Positions 9,835-19,938 of a stretch of DNA of 32,500 nt are shown here, piece by piece. The notes under the pieces were generated by a model. It saw only the letters and a program-made list of their open reading frames with translations. It did no database searches and was not told the DNA's origin. This DNA comes from Chromera velia. Its lineage: Eukaryota > Sar > Chromeraceae. Position 1 is the stretch's first letter; each line of letters opens with the position of its first letter. Location: positions 57,378 to 89,877 of the forward strand of contig JAHBMJ010001780.1 of assembly GCA_018398765.1 (NCBI GenBank), given 5' to 3'. The translations under genes and the position numbers were made by a program.

Positions 9835-10890
9835 CTACCATGGTGACAGAGTGACAGAAGCGGGTGCGGGTTTCACCTTCTGCTCACTTTTGCCGTGTGC
9901 AAACTTGCACAGACTCCCGAAATTGCCTGAAAGCACGAAGAAGAAAAAGGAAAAGTCGGAGATTACACAAAGGATGCTCGTGAAAGTGAAAAAGGGATTT
10001 TTTCTTAGCAACGAGCCGTTCTTTCTCAGATTCACAGCAAAAAAGCTTTGGAAGCAAAGGGAAATAGTCTTTCTTGCCGTCTCCGTACCCGATGGACTTA
10101 CAGTGGCCTCGAAGGAAATGACGGCACAGTTTGGTCTTTCGGAGGCGTGCATAAAGGTCTTCGTAGGACCCCCTCACTTCCGTGCTCGGTACTCAGTCAG
10201 AGCGGGAGACCTCTCCTTCAAAAACAGTTAGGAAGTGAAAGAAAGCTAGCTCGAATGGGGGAAAGATCCCTCCCGTCTCGCAGTATCCCCCCCTCCCTCG
10301 ATTTGTCAGAGCATTCCACCGGTTCTGGACGGTCTTTCTGTTTCTCCCACGTACAGACATGTACCTTGAGGGTTCGTGGATGCATAGCACGTCCCAGCAT
10401 GTACAGGCGTTCCTACAAACCCCTGTGAGACAAGGAAGGTGAAGATAGGCGAAGAAATTCGAGAGATTGTTTGAGGGAGATATGACTATGCACATCCATG
10501 CACCGGTCGAAGAAAGTGATCAAGAAATTCTTGTGCCGCGGAAATAACTTTTCAAGGGACTTCGCACGGAGCAAACGAGCCCCGGCCGGAATTAAAACGT
10601 ACACCGGAAAACATGTTTTTAAAATTTGGCTCTTTCAGAAATGCAGGTGCTGGGGGCAGCTGGGCGGCTGAGTCCGTGCCAAACAGTCTCTGTACGTCTC
10701 CTTGTTTGGCTCTCCTAAGAAGACTGTCAATCGCTTGCTCGCTCGACCAGGTATTTGACCGGACTTGCGTTCCAATTAGTTCCAATGCCAGGTAGAAACG
10801 TTCTGTTCCTTTGCTGTTACGTGTTACATTGCGTAGTTGGCACTTCTGTTTAAGGCAGACGGGAGCCAAATCTGGGCACCTCCGGCTCAT
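9835..10890 (-). CDS. CCCH zinc-finger protein (four proposed exons)
   Basis: Minus-strand exons: 10890-10603 (ATG at 10890, donor GTACGT), 10422-10365, 10191-10102 (donor GTAAGT) and 9926-9835 (stop TAG at 9837-9835). All phases agree. The key join is exon 3, ending KTKLCRHFLRGH plus one base, to exon 4, beginning NFGSLCKFAHGK; the split codon restores Cys. Together they give C-x7-C-x5-C-x3-H, a CCCH zinc finger of the RNA-binding type, with the usual KTKLC lead-in and FAHG exit. Such proteins bind mRNA and affect its stability or processing. Exon 4 could instead splice at 9876 (GTGAAA) and continue left, in which case the TAG is not the end. Exons 1 and 2 rest only on phase and splice sites (intron 3 has a CTAAC-like branch site). 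The 69-bp divergent spacing suggests a shared promoter with the next gene. Confidence 0.65.
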
Positions 10891-10959
10891 ATAGACTGGT
10901 GTGTTGGTGTCGCTCACAGCGTTAGATCAGGGAGACAAACTGGAGAGCACTTCAGAAGG
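10891..10959. promoter_or_regulatory. Compact bidirectional promoter/5' UTR between divergent genes
   Basis: Only 69 bp separate the proposed ATG of the CCCH gene (minus) from the ATG of the EGY3-like gene (plus). No TATA-like box is visible. The true starts, and hence the spacing, depend on the gene models. Confidence 0.4.
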
Positions 10960-12200
10960 ATGGTTACAAGCTGGCAGCTGTTTTGTGTGGTGTTTCTTCT
11001 GTCCTGCGCCCTCAGTGTTTCTTTTCTCAAGGGAATTCCTTCGGACACCTCCTCCGTTCAGCGCGTCCGTCTCCATCGCACCACCAACACCCCCGCACTC
11101 CGCCGTCCTGTGCTGAGCATAATTAGAAGCGAGGCAGATGACAAGGAAAGTCCTGTCACTACCGACGGGCAAACGCCCTCCCCCGTAGACCCGTATGCAG
11201 ATTTGAAAAACTCCCATGATCCTGAAGTGATGCGAATGGAGGCTGAAAGAGAGAGGCTGTTGAAAATGGCCGCCGCCTTACGAGAGCAAGTACAGGTGGA
11301 TAGCGACCAGTTGACCCAGCAGATGGCGCAGAGAAGGGAACAGTCAGATAGGGAGACTGCAGAAGTGATTAGGCAACTGCAGGAAACCTCCGCCTCCCGT
11401 CTTCCGGGCGTTGTAAAGAAGTTGCTGGAGGATGGAAAGCTAACGGAGGAGACGTTGCTCCGCATTGATGTCATGCAGAGAGAATCGCCATCTACCGAAA
11501 AACCCGAGTGGGTCTTCTTGGAAGATTCCATTATCCGAGCAGTGCAGTCAGTAGATCCAGAGAAAGCCCGGAAATTCACCCGGGCCATAGGGACGAAAAG
11601 GATGGAAGAGGGATTACCAGACCTTATTTCTGATTCCTCCTCGACAGGGGGAGAGGCGATTGAGGAACCGCTTGCCGAAGATTTGAGGGCTTTGCTGATG
11701 CCCTGGACCAGGGATCCGGAGGCAAAGAATGATACCAATGAGGATGGAGGTTTCAGTCTCAGAGACTTTGTCACAGGCATCATCCCGTTTTGGCTACCCC
11801 AACAGATTAAGTTCCGAGTTGAGCGAAGAAGGCCGGAAGGCGCGAACAACCAGACATTTGGTTCGCTGTTTAGGCCGCCAGTCGGTGCCGATGGAAGGTT
11901 GTTTGGTTTGGACCTAGACTCGGTCAAAAAATTCTCAAAGGATGACATCAATTTTCTTCGCTCCAAAGTGGTCGAATGCGGGTTCGATACTGACATGACG
12001 AGGGAGTCTGCTTTCGCTCTCTGCTTCCGGGGATCACCTGATGTCTGTCGGTTTTTCTTTTTTTTTTTTCATCTATCTGATGGTTTCTTTTCTTTCTTTC
12101 TTCTGTTTCTCTAAGATTGTGACTGTGTGCGTTGCTTTCCGATAGGTGGATCGATACTGTAGTCTTTTCCTTGATACCGGTTGCCGCTGGAATGTGGGTG

Positions 12201-12231
<31 letters not shown>

Positions 12232-14660
12232 CTGTGTGTCTCTGTGTGTCTGTGTGCGTCTGTGTGCGTTGTACTTGTTTCTGGTTGGTCTTTTGAAGCG
12301 GGTCGGGTCTTCTCGTGCTCTTCACCGCGATGCCCCTCGCTTCCAGTGGTGATACTTTTTTTCCGGCACTCTATCCACCTGTCCGCAGCCCGCTTTCTCT
12401 CTGTATCTTTTTTCATCTGTTCAGTGTCTGTCCGGGTTGAGACTGCCGGTGATGAGACAGACATGTGCTCAGACTGATCTGTCTTCTCAGCTGTTTGCCA
12501 TGTGGATCAAGCCTGGTTTTCCCTCCGCAATCTTTCTTTGAACGGTACGCGTACAGCAACAAACTGCAATATAGTCGAGATTTGACTGATTCATGCCGCG
12601 TTTATGTTTTCTTCTCTTTTCTTTTCTTGCCTTTCTTTCCTCCAAGCAGAGTGACAAGGAAATAGATTACGCGGAGTTGAAAAAAAAGTTTGCGGAGTTG
12701 CGCAAGGCCGTGGAGGAGAACGAAAGGACTCGGGATGTTGGCCTGTACCTGTTCCGAGAGGGTGACCTCACACCGGACCCCACTAAAGGCCCGCAAGAAG
12801 TCATCGCAGAGGGCATGTCCCCTTTTCGACCTTGTGTATTGGCTCTGTTGAAACCGGCGTTTGGAGAGAACGCGGCGACCTGGTGGAATAATCCATTCGT
12901 CAAGGTGAGCTGGAGACAGAGAGCCCTGCATGCAAGTGATCGTGCCAGGGGAGTGTTTGGGTGGACCTCAGAGATTGAGGTGCAGCAGCTGTGGGTGAAG
13001 GGGGTGATCGCGCGATCCTTGTTGCTTGCTTTACTCGAGAAACAGATGCACGTCTTTCTGTTTTTTGCCTGTCTCCTCACTTCATCCCTCCCTACCTTGC
13101 GATGCTGATGGAAGGAGGGAAGGATCCAATGACAGACCGGAAGAGCAGTTCCTGGGATCCTCTTCTTCCATTGCAAACACACAAATTACAACAAAAAATA
13201 AAAATGGGGGTTTGCAGGTTGTTCCACTCTGAGTGTATATGTGTGAGTGAACGAATTGGACTAAATGCAGGTGATCGCAAATATTTTCACGATTTTTTTC
13301 TGGGGCAAGGGACTTTTTGATGGTCAGTTGAGCTGGAAGTAGTTGGGCAATTAATTCCCTTGGGGTATGAAAGGAGTGAGATTGGCGGGGGGGCTTTTTG
13401 AGAGAGAAGGGAAGAGTTGAGATAGATGGGAAGCGGGTTCGGAATGATCGTCTGTGCTCTTTCTCTTTCAGTCATTCTTCTTCTTCTATTTGTTTATCTG
13501 TCTGCCTCCAAGAAGGACAGAAAAACAGAATAAGTCGGTCTGTCTGCAGGTCTGTCTTTTTCATTTTCTTCTTCATGGGGCCCGTCTCATTTTCTGCTTT
13601 CTTCTCTCTTCGGGGAGGGAGCGCGATCTGCGTGCCAAAAGGCTGGTTGGTTGCATCGGGAAGCCTTCATGCAAAAATGAATTTCTTTCGTGAATGCATT
13701 GGTGTTCCTTCCTCACTTTTAAGTTCAGCTGCTGTTCGTACTAGATAAGGATGAGAAAGTAAGTATGATGAAACGTGAGTGTGAATGAGTTGAATGAATG
13801 CAGGGGCACTGCTGACAAATCCGGAGAACTTCATTACCGCCCTCGGCCCGCCCGTTGTCGGTGTGATTGCCATTGGGGTGGCTGTGTTGATTGCGGCGGT
13901 GAGGTACCTGACTCACACGGCAGTCGCGTCTTCAAAGGGGGCGAAGTTGACGACGCCCTTGGGGATCGGGTGGGATGTTCTGGGGTTTTTGGGGTTTCAT
14001 TTCGAGCCGGACTCGGTGATTGAGAGTTGGGATGAGATGTTCGACATTTGCGTGTCGGGCATTTTGGCCGGGTTTGTCTTGTCGGCTGTTGGGATGGTGG
14101 TGGGTATGGGTCAGACAGTGGGGGCGGACATTGATGTAGCAGGTGGGTGGCCTTTGGTACCTGCGTCTTTCTTCCATAACAATCTTCCGCTTGGCATTCT
14201 AACCACCCTCTTTGACCCGTCTCTGATCTCTCAACCTCAGAATGTGATGGTGCCGATCTCCCCTTTGTTGTTTGGCAGTTGGTGGGGATTTTTGGGAACT
14301 GCGTTGGCGGGATTGCCCTTTTCTGCGTCTCCAGGGGGGCGTATGGCATCGGCATCTTTGGGGGGGTCACTGCCGGGTCTTGTGGGGCAATTGCCGGCAA
14401 TTGTGTTTTTCATTTCAGGGTTTTTGAATGAGGACCCGGTGGCACTCTATTATTCCGCTATTGCGGCATTCTTGATTGGGTTTGAAAAGCCGTTTCTGAA
14501 AGACAACATCAGTCCAGTGGGTCCTGTCAGGCAGAGTATTTTCTTTCTCACAGCCCTGGTTTCCATCCTCACCTGCCTGCCGTTTGACATGTTTGTGTCT
14601 CTCCAAACTAGTGATCCGCAACAACTACAGATGATGAAAGCGTTGGGAGGCGGTGTCTGA
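10960..14660 (+). CDS. EGY3-like, plastid-targeted site-2-protease homologue, catalytically dead
   Basis: Exons 10960-12042, 12650-12904, 13271-13322 and 13804-14660 join in phase to 748 residues ending in TGA. The 52-bp third exon (acceptor ATGCAG, donor GTCAGT) was needed to fix phase and supplies the expected hydrophobic segment (VIANIFTIFFWGKGLF). Residues 1-20 are a signal peptide followed by SFLKG and a basic Ser/Thr-rich stretch, a bipartite plastid presequence. Residues ~85-145 form a charged coiled coil. GFDTD at 341 and FRGSPD at 356 match the domain preceding the membrane part of plant EGY proteins. The C-terminal half has several membrane segments laid out like M50/S2P proteases. 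The HExxH site reads R497-Y-L-T-H501, and the second site (usually N/D-x-x-x-DGG) reads S639-P-G-G-R643. Both catalytic signatures are thus broken while the fold pattern persists, as in EGY3. A role as a plastid membrane pseudoprotease is inferred. Donor 1 (GTCTGT) is weak but the phase is right. Confidence 0.8.
12193..12270 (+). repeat. GT microsatellite in intron 1 of the EGY3-like gene
   Basis: An almost pure TG/GT run with TCTG interruptions, followed by pyrimidine-rich intron sequence. It lies within the intron 12043-12649. Confidence 0.85.
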
Positions 14661-15580
14661 CATGACGCCAGGCAGGCAGGCAGGTCAATAGCAGCAGCTG
14701 TGTGAATCGATGAGAGAGAGGGGGTGACAGGAATTAAGGGTAACAGAGAGAGAGAGAGAATCGAAGGCCGAACGAACGGTCTGGATGGAAGAGCTTTCGA
14801 AGGTTCCCTGGGGGGTCATGTTAAAGGAACGAATTAAAAGAGAGGACAGGACAGGAAAGGGATCGCGCGCGAAGGATGGAGAGAGGAAGCGCTGGCTCTT
14901 TCTGATTTTTTTTTTGTTTTCCTCTCCTAGCTCCCCGTCCTGACTCCTTGATTTCACACTCATGTGTCGTCCGGTAGGAAAAGAAAGAAGCTGGCTGGCC
15001 ACGCTGGCCCGGCCTGCTTTTCTGTTTCGCTTCATTCATTCGCAGTATCATTTGAAGATGAACACAGTCAGACACCGACACAGGAAAAAAAAGGAGGCGA
15101 CAGAGAAAGAGTCAGCCAGCTCTGTCCCTAGAAGTCGCTTGTTTTCAATTGACCTCATTCATTCATCCACTTATTCCTTCATTCTTTTCGAGCATTTAAT
15201 TCGTATGCCATCCCGCCAATAATCCGCATGTTTTCTGCATGCTTGTGTTCCGTGATCTCTGTATGGGAGGAAGAGTCCCAAAAGCGATCTGAGTGACTGC
15301 ATGTTTGCATGCTGACCATTCGTTCGTTCGTTCTCTGTCTCTCTCCCTCTTCCGTTCAACCCTTCGACAAGAAGATTCTGGTCGATTGTTCAATCTGAGA
15401 GGCGGTCTCAGAGACTCCGTCGAGTACTGGTTGGTCCAGAAGCCGCGGCCTCACGGCCGGCCGCCTAGCCGGCCACTTAACTTATTTATCCACTGCATTG
15501 CCATGCATGTTGGGCATGCAGGCGATCATGCATGTTTTCGATCGAACACGATGTCCGGGATCATATCCCTCCCTGCAAAT
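14661..15580. other. 3' flank of the EGY3-like gene, no further gene
   Basis: A CAGG run (14670-14684), a short GA repeat (14744-14760) and mixed sequence. From 15440 to 15545 there is a GC- and palindrome-rich segment (GGCCGGCCGCC, GGGCATGC, GATCATGC) right before the AT-rich island. I see no coding pattern. Confidence 0.4.
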
Positions 15581-16330
15581 CTTTAATCTAGTCTTTAATT
15601 TTATAAACCCTAATGGACCCTATAAAAGTGTACAAAAAAATGTATTAAAAAATAATATAATGATATCAATTTTATCAATCTTCAATTTTTTTTATAGATT
15701 TCCTTTTTTTGTAAACTATGCGGAGTTGAAAAATGAAACTAAGTCTTAAACTGACAACACTTATAATTACTAGCTTATTAAAGTTAAATCAATATGTATA
15801 TGAGCACTAGTAATTTGAACTTTTAACTTTTTATATTTAATTAAAAATAATTTAAACAAAATAAATAGATAGATTGATTCTTTCGAAGCCGCCTAAGAAG
15901 CCGCATATTAGATATTCGGCATTGGGGCGGGGGCGCCGGGGGGCCAATCCGGCAGACATAAATCTTATCCCATCCTATAGCTAGTGATCTATACAATAAC
16001 AATTAGTATCTTTTTTTTTCCAATGCCGAAGTTCGGAAGTTGCTGAAGTAGCCGAACTTCTCAATCAATCGGTCAATCAAAATCAATCTAGTCAATTATA
16101 TAGAAATATTGCTAGAAATATTGCAATGTGCCTAGCTAACAACGTGCTAATGACCTAGAAAATGACGTTTAAACAGAAAAAATCCAAAATCAATTGAATT
16201 TATGAATGAATGAATGAATGAATGAATGAGTTAACTAAGCTGGCGGAGCCTAGCTCCTGGCAGTCCATGCATGCAATTATACAAATTATAAGGAAAACAA
16301 GCTAGAGAATAAAGGTCAAAACATGGTAGT
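15581..16330. other. AT-rich island with inverted repeats
   Basis: Strong A/T composition interrupted by a short GC-rich core (15925-15955). It contains an 11-bp inverted repeat, TTCGGCATTGG (15915-15925) with CCAATGCCGAA (16020-16030), and a 9-bp hairpin, GAAGTTCGG (16028-16036) with CCGAACTTC (16052-16060). No open frame of note. Confidence 0.55.
16203..16229 (+). repeat. AATG microsatellite
   Basis: About six to seven units of TGAA/AATG. Confidence 0.85.
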
Positions 16331-17235
16331 ACCACCGCAGTAGATCACCATGCCTATATTGGATCACTTGCAATTAACATTCGCAACGGCCATCGATGTG
16401 CATCGACCTGCTCAAAGACGGGACGCAGGCAGCGAGGTGGCCCATCCTTTCTCCTGTCTGTCCGTCTTCTATAGGTGGAGAGCGGCAGCAGCTGACGACT
16501 CATGCATGCCCTGTCTGGGGTGTAGATGAGCTGGGCAAATGAGGTGAGATGGATTGATGAATGGTTTCTAGCTAGGTGCAGAAAGAGCGCGATTGAACTT
16601 GGTGGACAGTGGGTGCAAACGTCAAATGCGAAAGAACGAGCCGCGACGTTATGAGGATATGTGTGTGCGTTTTTGTGTGTATGTGTACGTTTACGTCTGT
16701 GAGGAGGTGGGGGGGTGTCGAGACAGCAGACAACTGGTGGGCGGGAACAGCCGAGAGAGAAGGCTGAAAGGATCACTGGAGTGACTGCACTTTCCTCCGA
16801 GAGAGGAGGGAAGGAAGAAAGAAAGAGTGAAGAGAAAAGCAGGTGCGTACACTTTCATGAGACCGTAGATCGAGGATCGACAAGCAAGGAAGCAATGGAG
16901 GAGGGAAGCGCCGTGTCCTCCGGCCTTGCCGTCCCTCCCGTCCTCCCTCACACCCCTCCGTCAATTCATCGATCGTCACAGAAAGAGAGCCAAATGTGAA
17001 TTCGTGTTTCCCCCCACATCCCCCCTATATCACCTTCTTGAACTTTCTTTCTTCGCGAAAACTACACAACTCCCTGTCCTTTTGGTCTGTCTCCGCAGAC
17101 CCTCTAACCCGACGCAGCGCGGTGCCGTCCAAACTTATCGCGAAAAAGGGGTGAATGACTGATTGATTAATTAATTGATTGACGGACTGATGGGAGAGAA
17201 AGCGAAAAAAGGAATTCGATAGTCGATTTTCGCCT
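16331..17235. other. Convergent intergenic / 3' UTR region
   Basis: Lies downstream of the membrane-protein gene (minus strand) and beyond the AT island. Open frames here overlap on both strands and show no domain. No polyadenylation signal could be assigned. Confidence 0.35.
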
Positions 17236-17525
17236 TCAGGGGCCCAAGTAGGCTGCGACTGGTTGCGGGGGCGGCGCCTCCTCCTCCTCCTCATTGCACC
17301 CACACGCAATGTTTTGTGCTATGCGCTCCATGTCCTCCTCGAATGACGCAAACTCCTCAGGCTCCTCACTGCAGCAGATCATGATTCTCCGAACAACCCA
17401 GTAGAAGAAGCCAACGACAACAGCAAGAACCAGGGCCCCAAAAAGGAACAGAGGAAGACTCAGCAGCGTGTTTGTGATGTACCTGCACACACACACACAC
17501 ATACACATACACACACACACACACT

Positions 17526-17569
<44 letters not shown>

Positions 17570-18534
17570 ACTTCCATGCACACAAACATGACCGCGAGCG
17601 CGTACAGATTTTGTTAGTCAGTTCACATCCTCCCTGTCTCTTCTCCCTCCATCTTTTCGTACTCGAATCGAATTGAGGTGCACAATTGATTGACCAAACG
17701 CGGCTGGAAAAAAGACCCGCAATCCCTCCCACGCATGATCCCATGCACTCCCCCCACTGACTGACTGACCCCATTGTGTCTGTGAATGCGTTTGTGGTTC
17801 TCATGCCGAGAATGTAAACGCACAAGAAGGGCATAATGCCCTGGATGAGGAAGGCGGTGAGGAACAGAGAGACGTGAAAGCGCTTCACGATCTTGGGTGT
17901 ACACAGCGATCGTTTAGGCACAGACACGGTCCAATCCAGGTTGAAGGGAAAATTGTACACGGTCAGGTCGAGAACCTGCATGCATCCATGCATGCATGCA
18001 TGCAGACAAAGACATGTGATTCGATACGCATTCAGGTTCATCTGTATGAATTCGATCCTCCATTTTGAAAAGAAAAACTTCAATCGACTTTCTGAGCATG
18101 GAAAAGTGACGCTGAAGGTGAGAAGTCTCTCTGTGTTTGTCTGGCGGTGTCCTGAGACCTTCACTCAGTCTAGCGCGCGGGCGCACCATGCTCAGTATGC
18201 GTGCTTGATCACTCAAACGTTCCCCCCGCACTACATGCATGCACACCCATAAACATCACGCACACATTTCAATCGGACTTGCGCTCCCCTCCCCCCCCTC
18301 TCACCCGAAAAAACAAGGAGCCCACAGGATCGTTCAAACGGACACACGTACCTCATAGATCATGTTGTCGATTTCTGTGATGAACACCAGAGCCGTGGCG
18401 TTCAGAATGACCTGCAGAAGGAGAGGGAGGGAGGAAGGAAGGAATGCAGAAAGACGGATTGTGTTGTCCGTTCCCTCTCTTCTCAAAACAGACTGACAGA
18501 TCTGATTTCATATTACATTTCTTTCCAGAAAAAA

Positions 18535-18593
<59 letters not shown>

Positions 18594-18595
18594 CA

Positions 18596-18627
<32 letters not shown>

Positions 18628-19681
18628 GCTGACTGACCGCGTCCATGGCCTCCTGTTCGAGCAGATACTGAGTGCCCACCTTCCCCAACGCCGACGTGAC
18701 CATCGTGCCGATCAACTGCAGGAAGGAGAATGGACAGACAGACAGACAGACAAACGGACAGACAGACAGACAGACAATCAAGGGAACGAACGGTGCATGG
18801 TAAGGTCAAGAGAGAGAGAATGGGGAACCATTAACACATCGAAACAACAGCAGAAGAACAATGAATTCACCACAAGAATGCATCATCTGAATACAAACGC
18901 GTCACGTCAGTGCCGTCCCGTTTCCGTCACCCAACCAACCGAATTGGTAAAAAAGAATCCCTCCCCCTCCATTTCAATACTCCTCCCCGCCCCATGGTAT
19001 GCTATTGTGTCCCTTTAAAGAAACGGAGGGGGGGACTCAAGTGAGTGCAACAGAACAAAAGACGACAAAACAAACAAGGCACTCATCCATCAAAATCCAC
19101 GAAAGGCCTCACCCACCCACCCCACAGCCACTCAGTAGGACTTTTCATTTGACTGAGGGTGTGAAGCACTGTCGACACATTATCTCTTCCTATACAGACA
19201 CTCAAAACAGACTGAACCAATTACTCACGCCCAGCGAGCCTGCTGCCCAGACACGCATGCAGGTACCTACCTACCTGCAGAGGGACGACGACCAGGCACA
19301 GGTCACAGTCGAAAGCGCGGACTCCGAGGACTGGAAGAGAGAGCCAAAATCCCTCCAAACGACTTGAAATCTCTTTCGCAAGAGACAGACCTGCCATCCA
19401 GCAGAAAGAAAGAAAAAAGACACAAACAATCGCAGGGGTTGAAAGGATGCATCGACACATAGAAAGCAGAGGTGATGGGGTTTAGTAAGAATCAGATAGA
19501 CAGAAAGAGCAAAAGCGTGGAGTAGCGGGAGAAGAAATACGAACGCTCAGTGACGCAGAGGGAGCGAACCCCCTCTTTTCACTCCATCTCTTCATAAACA
19601 CAACCGAGAAATCACACAGACAGAGAGAGAGAGAGAGGAGACCATTTGAATTTCAACACAGACAGACAGACTATATCGTCT

Positions 19682-19713
<32 letters not shown>

Positions 19714-19904
19714 CCGACCGAAGAGAAGGATACCCAACAGTTTGGTCATGTTCACCACCGCCCTGTGTTTGGTCAGGTTGTCCATGTTCTCCTGCATCAC
19801 CTCTTGCCGTCTCGTCCAGAACCAGGAGAAGTCGCCCACCTGCAGCAGGTAGAAAGAAAGAAAGAAAGAAAGAAAGAAAAGAAAGAAAGAAAGAAAGAAA
19901 GGAA

Positions 19905-19938
<34 letters not shown>

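Noticed and set aside
10837..10959. Upstream extension of the EGY3-like frame
   Set aside because: The frame is open, but the first ATG is at 10960 and is followed directly by a signal peptide; an extension would bury it.
11058..11996. 312-codon minus-strand frame
   Set aside because: It is antisense to exon 1 of the EGY3-like gene, Ser-rich, and shows no domain; the sense strand has clear family similarity.
13472..13549. Alternative TM exon (SFFFFYLFICLPP) in the EGY3-like gene
   Set aside because: Good acceptor, but its end phase does not fit exon 13804-14660; the exon 13271-13322 fits both phases and has a better donor.
18733..19712. CRISPR-like or other regular arrays
   Set aside because: The GACA runs are simple microsatellites without unique spacers, and the genome is eukaryotic.
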